A stretch of 64,000 nucleotides of DNA from JADJOY01 sp046331705 [NCBI: bacterium] (GTDB lineage Bacteria; JADJOY01). This document shows, in pieces, positions 57,036-64,000 of the stretch (position 1 is the stretch's first letter; the number at the start of each line of letters is the position of its first letter). The stretch spans positions 14,633 to 78,632 of the forward strand of contig JAXLQJ010000037.1 in the NCBI GenBank assembly GCA_046331705.1, read 5' to 3'. The notes under the pieces were generated by a model. That model worked only from the letters and a program-made list of their open reading frames with translations, was not told the origin of the DNA and made no database searches. Made by a program: the position numbers and the translations under genes.

Positions 57036-58406
57036 TCAGCTCGCCCGCCGCCGGTCGATCTCGCGTCGCAGCGCGTCGCTCACCACCACCGGGTCGGCGG
57101 GAAGCTCGAGCGGAATGTTGCGGTAACGCGGCGCCACGTCCTCGAGCACTCCCTCGTGGTAGCGCACCTTGAACTCGGTGAACTTGAGCCCGTGCGCGGT
57201 GGACACGACCACCACCCGCTCCTTGGGATCGATCACGCCGCGGGCGACGAGCTTCTCGAGCACCCCCAGCGCCACGCCGGTGTGGGGGCAGTTGTACATG
57301 CCGGTCCGATCGGCGCGCGCGGCCGCGTTGGCCAGCTCTTCCTCGGTCGCCACCTCGACGATCCCGTCGAAGCGCTTCAGGACGTCGATGGCCTTGTAGA
57401 CGCTGACCGGATTGCCGATCTGGATCGCGCTCGCCAGCGTCTTGCGCGCCACCACCGGCTCGAAGGACCGGAAACCGTTCTGGAAGCTCAGGTAGAGCGG
57501 GTTCGCGCGCTCGGCCTGAGCCACCACGATGCGCGGCAGCCGATTGATGAGCCCCAGCTCCTTCATCATCAAGAAGCCCTTGCCGAGCGCGGTCACGTTC
57601 CCGAGGTTGCCGCCCGGGATGATGATCGTGTCGGGAACCTCCCAATCGAGCTGCTGCACCATCTCGATGCCGACGGTCTTCTGCCCCTCGATGCGCAGCG
57701 AGTTCATCGAGTTCGCGAGGTAGATCGTCCGATCGCGGGTGACTTCCTTCACCACCCGCATGCAGCCGTCGAAGTCGGTGTCGAGCGAGGCCACGATCGC
57801 GCCGTTGGCGATCGGCTGCACGAGCTGCGCGGTCGACACCTTGCCGCGCGGCAGGAAGACGATGCTCGGGATGCCGGCGGCGGCGCAGTAGGCCGCGAGC
57901 GCGGCCGAGGTGTCACCGGTGGACGCGCACGCCACCGCGTGGATGTCGGTGCCTTCGGAGATGATCTGCTTGACCACCGACACCAGCACCGTCATGCCCA
58001 GGTCCTTGAAGCTGCCGGTGTGGCTGTTGCCGCATTGCTTCACCCACAGATCCGCGACACCGATCTCACGACCGTAGCGCTCCGCCCAGAAGAGATTCGA
58101 GCCGCCCTCGAACATCGACACGATGTTCTCGTCGTCGACGACCGGGCACACCCATTCCTTCTTGCCCCACACGCCGCTGCCGTAGGGCCACGTGGTGCGC
58201 AGGAAGCGATCCTCGAAGAGCCGCATCCAGCGCGCCGCGGCGACCTTCGCCAGCGGCTCGGGATCGTGCACGACCTCGAGCAGCGAGCCGCAGTTCTCGC
58301 AGGTGTAGACGACCTCCTTGAGCGAGTAGCGCGCCCCGCAGCGATTGAAGCATTCGAACCAGGCGTGGTGCGGACTGGTCTCGGCGGATCGATTGGATGC
58401 GGCCAC
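57036..58406 (-). CDS. thrC: Threonine synthase
   Basis: 456 residues. Final step of threonine synthesis from O-phosphohomoserine. An N-terminal C-x2-C...C-x2-C-type zinc-like motif ([24 protein letters not shown]) and the PLP-binding lysine in [47 protein letters not shown] and [33 protein letters not shown] match type II threonine synthases. GTG start supported by GGAGAGGA. Operon with the following cystathionine gamma-synthase-family gene. Confidence 0.94.
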   Translation of the reverse strand: MAASNRSAETSPHHAWFECFNRCGARYSLKEVVYTCENCGSLLEVVHDPEPLAKVAAARWMRLFEDRFLRTTWPYGSGVWGKKEWVCPVVDDENIVSMFEGGSNLFWAERYGREIGVADLWVKQCGNSHTGSFKDLGMTVLVSVVKQIISEGTDIHAVACASTGDTSAALAAYCAAAGIPSIVFLPRGKVSTAQLVQPIANGAIVASLDTDFDGCMRVVKEVTRDRTIYLANSMNSLRIEGQKTVGIEMVQQLDWEVPDTIIIPGGNLGNVTALGKGFLMMKELGLINRLPRIVVAQAERANPLYLSFQNGFRSFEPVVARKTLASAIQIGNPVSVYKAIDVLKRFDGIVEVATEEELANAAARADRTGMYNCPHTGVALGVLEKLVARGVIDPKERVVVVSTAHGLKFTEFKVRYHEGVLEDVAPRYRNIPLELPADPVVVSDALRREIDRRRAS

Positions 58407-58511
58407 GAATCCTCTCCACGAGCGCGATCGGCGGAGTATCCGGAGCCATGCTCCACACCGTCAACCGCTCACGGCGCAGGCGCCGCACGCGCCCCGAGCG
58501 CGCGCACGCGC

Positions 58512-59429
58512 TCAGCGAAACGAGTGCGCCCGCGGCCGCTCGCGGCGCGCCGCCGCCGCCACCCGCGGAACGACCTCGGCGGGATCGATGCCCCAGGAGA
58601 CCGGGTCTCCGTCGGGCTCGCCGCGCAACGCCTCCACCCACGGGGCCGCGGGTGCCCACTCCCGCGGATCGGTGGGCCCGAAGATCAGCACCGACGGTGC
58701 GCCGACGGCGGCAGCCAGATGGCTGGCTCCCGAGTCGTTGCCGAGGTAGACGTCCACGCTGGCGGCGAGCTCCGCCAGCTCGGTGAGCGCGGGGTCGCGA
58801 ACGACGTCCGGCTCGGCGCCGAGATCGAGGCCCGCTGCCCGCTCGGCTTCACCGACGACCCAGCTCACCTGCCAGCCCATCTCCCGCATCCGCAGGGCGA
58901 CGGAGCGGAAGCCCGCCAGGCTCCAGCACTTGGTCCTCCCGCCGCTGCCGGGGTGGATCAGCAGCCGCGAGCCGGTGCGTTGGTGCGTCGCGGTCGCCAC
59001 CCAGCTCGCCGTCGCCATCTCGTTCGACACCCCCAGGATCGCCGCCACGTGGACGTGCGCCGAGCGTCCCGCCGGTGGCCGCGCGCTGGCCACGCAGACC
59101 TCCGCAGGGGTGTGCTCGCGGAAGCGCTGGGCGAGCGTGCCATCGGGATCGGCACGCAGCACGACCACCCGAGACGCCCCGCCGAGATCCGCGGGCCACT
59201 CCCTCGCGCTCTCGCCGACCAGCAGCGCACCGAGGGGCCCGTCGAGGTCGAGCCAGCGCTCGATCCCCGCGACCCGGCCAGCGAGCGTGAGCACCGGCCC
59301 GCGCCCCGCAAGCCACACCGAGCCCGGGAGCCGCGTCAGCACTCCCAGCGCCAGCACCACGTCCCCGAGGCTTCCGGGGTGCACGACCAGCGTGGCGCCC
59401 GCGGCCGAGGATGGTGGGTACGCGGTCAC
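58512..59429 (-). CDS. GT9 family glycosyltransferase (heptosyltransferase-like)
   Basis: 305 residues. LVVHPGSLGDVVLALGVLTRLPGSVWLAG is the GT9 N-terminal signature; LLIHPGSGGRTKCWSLAGFRSVALRM and VYLGNDSGASHLAAAVGAPSVLIFGPTDPREW complete the nucleotide-sugar-binding C-terminal lobe seen in WaaC/WaaF/RfaQ-type heptosyltransferases. Likely adds a sugar to LPS core or a similar glycolipid at the cytoplasmic face. GTG start overlaps the end of the IclR gene (GTGA). Pairing with a regulator rather than an LPS cluster is unusual. Confidence 0.85.
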   Translation of the reverse strand: MTAYPPSSAAGATLVVHPGSLGDVVLALGVLTRLPGSVWLAGRGPVLTLAGRVAGIERWLDLDGPLGALLVGESAREWPADLGGASRVVVLRADPDGTLAQRFREHTPAEVCVASARPPAGRSAHVHVAAILGVSNEMATASWVATATHQRTGSRLLIHPGSGGRTKCWSLAGFRSVALRMREMGWQVSWVVGEAERAAGLDLGAEPDVVRDPALTELAELAASVDVYLGNDSGASHLAAAVGAPSVLIFGPTDPREWAPAAPWVEALRGEPDGDPVSWGIDPAEVVPRVAAAARRERPRAHSFR

Positions 59430-60229
59430 GCGCTCGCGGCGCGCTCGATCTCGCAGCCCAGCCGCCCGGAGACCTCGAGCGCCGCGTGCACGACCTTGCT
59501 GGCGATCTCGCGGGTCAGGCGGTCCGCCCCGAGCCGTGTCGCCGGCGCCGAGACGGTGATCGCGCCCACCACGCGGCCGGTGTAGTCGCGAATCGGCGCG
59601 GACACGCAGCGCACACCGTCCTCGTACTCCTCGTCCTCGGTCGCGTAGCCGTGGCGCGAGACCTTCGCGAGCTCCTTGCGGAGCGCGTCGGGATCGGTCA
59701 GCGTGCGCGACGTGAACGAGCGCAACGGCGCACCCAGGACGCGTTCGACCTCCGCATCGGGCTCGAACGCGAGCTGCACCTTCCCGGACGCGGTCGCGTG
59801 CGCGGGCAGATGAACGCCCACTTGCGCCACGACCCGAACCGTCTGACTCGCTTCCACCGCGTCGACGCACACGGCCTGCCCTGCGCGCAGCACCATCAGA
59901 CAGCAGGTCTCGTCGATGTCCCGCGCCAGCTCCGTCATGATCGGCCGCGCCTGACGGACCAGCCCCGTCTGCCGGATGTACGACTGTCCGAGCTCGAGGA
60001 TCTTGATCCCGAGCCGGTAATTCTCGGTCAGCTTGTTCTGCTCGACGTAGCCGCGCGCCTCGAGGGTGGCGAGCAGCCGGAAGACGTTGTTCTTGTGCAG
60101 CTTGAGCTTCCGCGACAGCTCGGTGACGCCGTACTCGGCGACGTCGCCCTTGAACTCCTCGAGCACGTCGAGCGCGTGCGCAACCGACTGGATCAGGTAG
60201 TTCGTCTTGTCGCGACGGTTCTTGGCCAC
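59426..60229 (-). CDS. IclR family transcriptional regulator
   Basis: 267 residues, normal length. N-terminal winged HTH (SVAHALDVLEEFKG...LSRKLKLHKNNVFRLLATLEARGYVEQN), then the IclR effector domain (LVRQARPIMTELARDIDETCCLMVL; HLPAHATASGKVQLAF; GYATEDEEYEDGVRCVSAPIRDYTGRVVGAITVSAPATRL). Effector and target unknown. GTG start. Coupled to the GT9 gene; promoter probably in the A/T-containing spacer upstream. Confidence 0.94.
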   Translation of the reverse strand: MAKNRRDKTNYLIQSVAHALDVLEEFKGDVAEYGVTELSRKLKLHKNNVFRLLATLEARGYVEQNKLTENYRLGIKILELGQSYIRQTGLVRQARPIMTELARDIDETCCLMVLRAGQAVCVDAVEASQTVRVVAQVGVHLPAHATASGKVQLAFEPDAEVERVLGAPLRSFTSRTLTDPDALRKELAKVSRHGYATEDEEYEDGVRCVSAPIRDYTGRVVGAITVSAPATRLGADRLTREIASKVVHAALEVSGRLGCEIERAASA

Positions 60230-60434
60230 GGCGATCTCGCCTCAGCGCGGAACCGTATTGTAACAGCGTTTGAGCGGAAAAGGCCAGCGAATTTCGCTCG
60301 TCGACAGCGGATGGAGAAACCACTTCGAGAAACCGTTTTGCCGCCGCCGGCGACGACGACGATGGCCCCCCGCGGCGCGGCGCGGGTGCCGTGCCCCCAG
60401 CGCGCCCGCCGCGGCTCGCAGCGCGGCGGCGACG

Positions 60435-61982
60435 TCACGCGGCCGGCGCTTCCAGACGGCGGCGGATGAGCGACGCCAGCAGCCGGATCTCCGGCATGAA
60501 ACGGTAGAACCGGAGCGCGATCCGCGCGCGCACCAGCGCGCCGTACGCCCGCACCAGCCCGCGCACCGCCACGCCGTCGAGGAGGTATTCGGCGAGGGTG
60601 CGCCCGTCCACGAAGCCGGTGAAGAGCGAGGCGTTGCGCAAGAAGCGCTGGGTTCGGGCATCGAGCCACGGGTAGTCGATGCGGTTCCAGTGGTAGCGAC
60701 TCCACGCCTCCAGCGTCTGCGGCAGCTTCACCCCCAACGCCTCCGCCTTCGGGAAGAGCGGTGTGCCGGGATAGACCGCCAGGAGGTGGAGCTGGGTCAG
60801 GCGCGCTGCGGGATGATCGCGCTTGAGGGCGCGCATCAGATCCAACGTCGCTTGCAGGCGCTCCGGCGTCTCCTCCGGGAACCCGGCCATGAAGCTGTAC
60901 ACCGGCACGATCCCCACACGGGCGAGCTTCCGATTCGCCTCGCGCACGTCGCCGCCGACGATGCGCTTGTTCACCGAGTCCAGGATCTCCGGGCTCGCGG
61001 TCTCGACGCCGACGTAGAGCTGCACGAAGCCCGCGCGCCGCCACAGCGCGAGGTCGGCCGCGTCGATCCGCACCAGGTACTCGAGCAGGCAATTCGCCTT
61101 GAGCCGATACGGGCTGCCACGGGCGATCAATCGTTCGCAGAGCTCGTTGACGCGATGGCGGTTGGCGAAGAAATCGTCGTCACCGACGTAGAACGCCCGC
61201 ACGTCGAACGCCGCCGCGAGATGATCGAGCTCCTCGAGCACCCGCGCCGGGCTCTGGGCGCGCCAACGACGGTTGTTGAACGGCACGTTGTAGCAATACG
61301 AACACGCATGCGGGCACCCGCGGCTGGTGGCGATTCGCAGATCCCAGTCGCCGAGGACCTGGCGCGTGCGGTAGCGACGGAAGTCCACCAGCTCGGTCGA
61401 GAGTCGCGGCAACGCGTCGAGATCGAGGAACGGGCGGTCGGGCGCGTGGCGCACCAGGCCGTGCGCATCGCGTGCGCTCACCCCCGCCACCGTCCATGGC
61501 TCGCGTCCGGCCCCGACCGCGGCCACCAGCTCGAGCGCCGTCGCCTCGCCCTCGCCGCGGACGATCGCGTCCGCGAGCGGATGGGCGAGCGTCTGCTCGG
61601 CCATGAGCGAGGGGTGCACCCCGCCCCAGACGATCGGCGTTCGCGGCGCGAGCGCCCGCGCGGTCTGCGCCGCCGCCAGCGCGCCGCGGATCTGGAACCC
61701 CGTCATCGAGCTCACGCCCACGTACGCGGGCTCGAGCTCGCGTATCGCGCTGGCGAGGGCGTCGAGCGGACTCGGCTCGACGCGCTCGTCCACGATGCGC
61801 ACCCGTACGCCGTGTGCTTCGAGATAACTGCCCACCGACAGGACCGAGAGCGGCAGCGACACCATGCCCTCGCGGTCCCAGCCCGTCCGCGGATAGAAGA
61901 GCACCACGCTCGGCCGCGCCGGCGGCACCGTGGCGGCGCGCGAAGCGATCGCCGGCACCGCGGCGCGAGGCATCGCGGTCAC
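60435..61982 (-). CDS. B12-binding radical SAM protein (second of tandem pair)
   Basis: 515 residues. Cobalamin-like N-domain (SVLSVGSYLEAHGVRVRIVDERV; ELEPAYVGVSSMTGFQI; PIVWGGVHPSLMAEQTL; IVRGEGEATALELVAAV), then CPHACSYC in TSRGCPHACSYCYNV. VGVETASPEILDSVNKRIVGGDV and FMAGFPEETPERLQATLDLM follow the B12-radical SAM class B pattern. The GTG overlaps the stop of the upstream paralogue (GTGA); an ATG three codons later is the alternative. Likely coexpressed with it. Substrate unknown. Confidence 0.87.
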   Translation of the reverse strand: MTAMPRAAVPAIASRAATVPPARPSVVLFYPRTGWDREGMVSLPLSVLSVGSYLEAHGVRVRIVDERVEPSPLDALASAIRELEPAYVGVSSMTGFQIRGALAAAQTARALAPRTPIVWGGVHPSLMAEQTLAHPLADAIVRGEGEATALELVAAVGAGREPWTVAGVSARDAHGLVRHAPDRPFLDLDALPRLSTELVDFRRYRTRQVLGDWDLRIATSRGCPHACSYCYNVPFNNRRWRAQSPARVLEELDHLAAAFDVRAFYVGDDDFFANRHRVNELCERLIARGSPYRLKANCLLEYLVRIDAADLALWRRAGFVQLYVGVETASPEILDSVNKRIVGGDVREANRKLARVGIVPVYSFMAGFPEETPERLQATLDLMRALKRDHPAARLTQLHLLAVYPGTPLFPKAEALGVKLPQTLEAWSRYHWNRIDYPWLDARTQRFLRNASLFTGFVDGRTLAEYLLDGVAVRGLVRAYGALVRARIALRFYRFMPEIRLLASLIRRRLEAPAA

Positions 61983-63469
61983 AGCACGTGCGCCTGGACG
62001 AAGCGCAGCAGCCGCGGCATCACGGCCCAGCGGAAATCGAGCCGCTCGACGCGCCTGCGCATGGCGGGGGCGACCAGGCGCGCGACGAAGCGGAAGAGTC
62101 GCGAGCGCACGAAGAGGTATTCCGGCGACAGCAGCACGGTGGCGTAGTAGAGCCACAAGCGGCGCGCACGCTCGCGCGCGCTCAGCCAGCCGAGCTTCAC
62201 GCCGCCGTAGTTGTAGCTCGCGAACGTGCCCCATTGCTCGAGCGTCGCGGGCGCCACGAATCCCCGCGCCTGCGCCAGCTCGTAGAGCTCGGTGCCCGGA
62301 TAAGGCAGGAACGGCTTGATGTTCCCGATGGTGGCACCGGGATGCTCGACCTCGAGCCGCAGCATCGCGCGGATCGTCGCGGCGAGCTCCTCGTCGGTCT
62401 CGTCGGGAATCCCGCTCATGAAGCTGTAGGTCGGCTCGATCCCGGCGGCGGCGAGGCGCCGATTCACCGCGAACAGGTCGTCGACGCGGTAGTCCTTGCG
62501 AATCGAGTCGAGCACCCGCTGCGAGCCCGACTCGGCGCCCACCAGCACCTCGCGCAAGCCACACGCGCTGAGCACGCGCAGCTCCTCGATCGTCCACTTC
62601 CGCAGGTTCTGCACGTGGGCCCCGAGCACCGACCACTGAAGGCGTGGCAGCGCCGCGTGCAGCGCTTCGGCGATCGCGCGCACGCGCTCCCGGCTCACGA
62701 AGAAGTTGTCGTCGAGAAACTGGACGTGGTCGAGGTCGAGCCTCCTCACCAGCTCGCCGACCTCCTGCGCGACCCGCTCGGCCTCGATCGGCTTCCAGCG
62801 CGCGCCGCCGAAGAACGCGACGTTGTAGCAAAAGGAGCACCGAAAGGGGCACCCCCTGGACGAGAACACGCTGAGCGTGCGCCCGAATCGGATGCGCCGG
62901 ACGTAGCGGCGCAGATCGAGCAGCTCGTAGGGCAAGCGCGGCAGCGCGTCGGCAGCGAGCGCCGCGCGCGGCCCCGCGCTCGCCGGCACGCCGTCGTGTT
63001 TGTGCCAGAGCCCGCGGATGCCCACGGTGTCACCGCCCGCGGCGAGGGTGTCGCAGAGCGCGGCAAAGGTTTCCTCGCCCTCGCCTTGCACGACGAAGTC
63101 GAACGCCGGATGCGCGAGGGTCTCGGCGGGAAGCAGGCTGGGGTGAACACCGCCCGCGACCACGGGTGTGGAGCCGGCGCGGCGCACGCGCTCCGCGACG
63201 TCGATCGCATCCAGGATCTGCTTGCCCGTCATCGTGGTCACGCCGACCACCAGCGGGCGACGTCGCAAGGCCGCGTCGAGACGCCCGCGCCAGTCGCGCT
63301 CGATGCGTTGATCGATGAGCGTGACGCGGTATCGGCCCACCAGCGGTGCCGCCACGGCGAGCAGCCCGGCGGGTACGGTGCCGTCGCCGATGAAACGCCA
63401 ACCGTGCGGATTGACCAGCACGACTTCCGGGCGCGGGTCGGGCAACGTCCGTGAGATGAGCTCAGGCAT
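61979..63469 (-). CDS. B12-binding radical SAM protein (first of tandem pair)
   Basis: 496 residues. Same architecture as its downstream neighbour: GLLAVAAPLVGRYRVTLIDQRI, GVTTMTGKQILDAI, PVVAGGVHPSLLPAETLAH, VQGEGEETFAALCDTLAAGG, then the CPFRCSFC cluster in SSRGCPFRCSFCYNV. GAESGSQRVLDSIRKDYRVDDLF and FMSGIPDETDEELAATIRAML are class B features. A paralogous pair, so perhaps successive modifications of the same substrate. ATG at the family start; divergent from the YfhO-like gene. Confidence 0.87.
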   Translation of the reverse strand: MPELISRTLPDPRPEVVLVNPHGWRFIGDGTVPAGLLAVAAPLVGRYRVTLIDQRIERDWRGRLDAALRRRPLVVGVTTMTGKQILDAIDVAERVRRAGSTPVVAGGVHPSLLPAETLAHPAFDFVVQGEGEETFAALCDTLAAGGDTVGIRGLWHKHDGVPASAGPRAALAADALPRLPYELLDLRRYVRRIRFGRTLSVFSSRGCPFRCSFCYNVAFFGGARWKPIEAERVAQEVGELVRRLDLDHVQFLDDNFFVSRERVRAIAEALHAALPRLQWSVLGAHVQNLRKWTIEELRVLSACGLREVLVGAESGSQRVLDSIRKDYRVDDLFAVNRRLAAAGIEPTYSFMSGIPDETDEELAATIRAMLRLEVEHPGATIGNIKPFLPYPGTELYELAQARGFVAPATLEQWGTFASYNYGGVKLGWLSARERARRLWLYYATVLLSPEYLFVRSRLFRFVARLVAPAMRRRVERLDFRWAVMPRLLRFVQAHVL

Positions 63470-63583
63470 GAAGCGCCGGGCAACGGGCGCGATCGAGGGG
63501 GTCGAGCGACCGGATGGTAGGATGCCGGTCTTTCCCCTGTCAAAAGCGCGCGGGACACCGTCGTGTCGATTTCGTCGAGGCGC

Positions 63584-64000
63584 ATGGACCCGACCGTTCC
63601 CCCGCCCCGCCGCCCGACTGCGCCGCACGCCGCCACCTGGCTCGCGTCGCTGGCGGTGCTGGTGTTCCACGCGCCGCTGCTCACGGGCCGCGTGCCCGAC
63701 GGCTTCGACGTCGTCAACGAGAAGCTCTTCTGGCGTACGTGGACGTTCGATCGCTTGCGCCACGGCGAGTGGCCGCTCTGGAATCCCGCGGTGCTGGGCG
63801 GCTATCCGATGCACGCGGACCCGGTGCAGGCGCTCTTCTATCCGCTCGAATGGATCCACCTGGTGTTGCCGCATCCCCTGGCGATCGGGGTCTCGTTCAC
63901 CGCGGCTGGGCTGATCGCGTGCTGGGGTGCCATTCGACTCGCGCGCGCCCTCGGCGCCGAGCCCTGGGGCGCGGCCGTCGCCGGCGTCGCGTGCGCCACG
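63584..64000 (+). CDS. YfhO-like membrane protein, 3'-truncated by the window edge
   Basis: 139 codons remain open to the edge. LVFHAPLLTGRVPDGFDVVNEKLFWRTWTFDRLRHGEWPLWNPAVLGGYPMHADPVQALFYPL parallels the loop of the YfhO-like protein encoded at 19864-22335 (FDTLQEKFFWRSW...GEWPAWCAGLVGGFPL...IAQFFYPP). Start either at this ATG or at a GTG seven codons upstream. It is not recoverable as a complete gene here. Divergent from the tandem radical SAM genes. Confidence 0.75.
   Translation, partial: MDPTVPPPRRPTAPHAATWLASLAVLVFHAPLLTGRVPDGFDVVNEKLFWRTWTFDRLRHGEWPLWNPAVLGGYPMHADPVQALFYPLEWIHLVLPHPLAIGVSFTAAGLIACWGAIRLARALGAEPWGAAVAGVACAT

Overview
The window is a GC-rich (roughly 70% by eye) Gram-negative chromosome segment. 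The best guess for the host is a deltaproteobacterium-like lineage (Myxococcota, Desulfobacterota or Binatota type). The reasons are a lipid A acyltransferase and an outer-membrane BamA-type barrel (Gram-negative envelope), a sigma-54 promoter before a type IV pilin, a eukaryote-type UDP-glucose pyrophosphorylase, an F420-type luciferase-like oxidoreductase, and several B12-binding radical SAM proteins. No rRNA, tRNA or CRISPR array was found. The phylum is an inference.

Layout. 0-5 kb: 5'-truncated GspE-like protein without ATPase domain, UGPase, BamA-like barrel diverging from ridA, bL28. 5-7.3 kb: purM-purN plus a coupled small gene. 7.5-13 kb: GH99-like protein and ArnT/GT39-like membrane protein (4-nt overlap), a FabF-type ketosynthase, a GT2 glycosyltransferase. 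13-19.9 kb: an ExeA-type ATPase, membrane proteins, transaldolase, SirB1-type protein, F420 oxidoreductase. 19.9-27.5 kb: YfhO-like membrane protein, moaC, a zinc-ribbon/methyltransferase-like protein, then a three-gene lipid acyltransferase operon. 27.5-34.4 kb: apaG, methionine aminopeptidase, a radical SAM/methyltransferase/membrane-propeller operon and an opposing radical SAM gene.

The key region is 34.5-36.0 kb. A frameshift-riddled IS1202-family element sits between 18-bp direct repeats. About 113 bp beyond it is a near-canonical 28-bp dif (XerCD) site. All seven KOPS-like octamers (GGGNAGGG) I could find in the window point toward it: two on the + strand to its left and five on the - strand to its right. 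This window therefore very probably contains the chromosome replication terminus.

36-48 kb: rpoZ, a DegP/HtrA protease and dnaJ (with an apparent one-base deletion at the ninth codon), an SRPBCC-like protein, a PEP-synthase-like protein that lacks the phosphohistidine residue, a VolA-like lipase, a GT39-like protein, a METTL-type methyltransferase, a Fis-type HTH protein and a DUF99 protein. 48-55 kb: a very large diacylglycerol-kinase-like protein, then a GT2-like/methyltransferase fusion coupled to a membrane-anchored sulfatase-superfamily protein that appears split by a second one-base frameshift. 55-60 kb: sigma-54-driven pilin with a clear terminator, thrC plus a cystathionine-gamma-synthase-family enzyme, and an IclR regulator with a GT9 glycosyltransferase. 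60-64 kb: two tandem, translationally coupled radical SAM proteins, then the start of a second YfhO-like membrane protein that runs off the right edge.

Themes: envelope/lipid glycosylation and acylation, type II/IV secretion-pilus parts, amino-acid and purine biosynthesis, and the terminus of replication. Many gene pairs overlap by 4 nt (ATGA or GTGA), so translational coupling is common.
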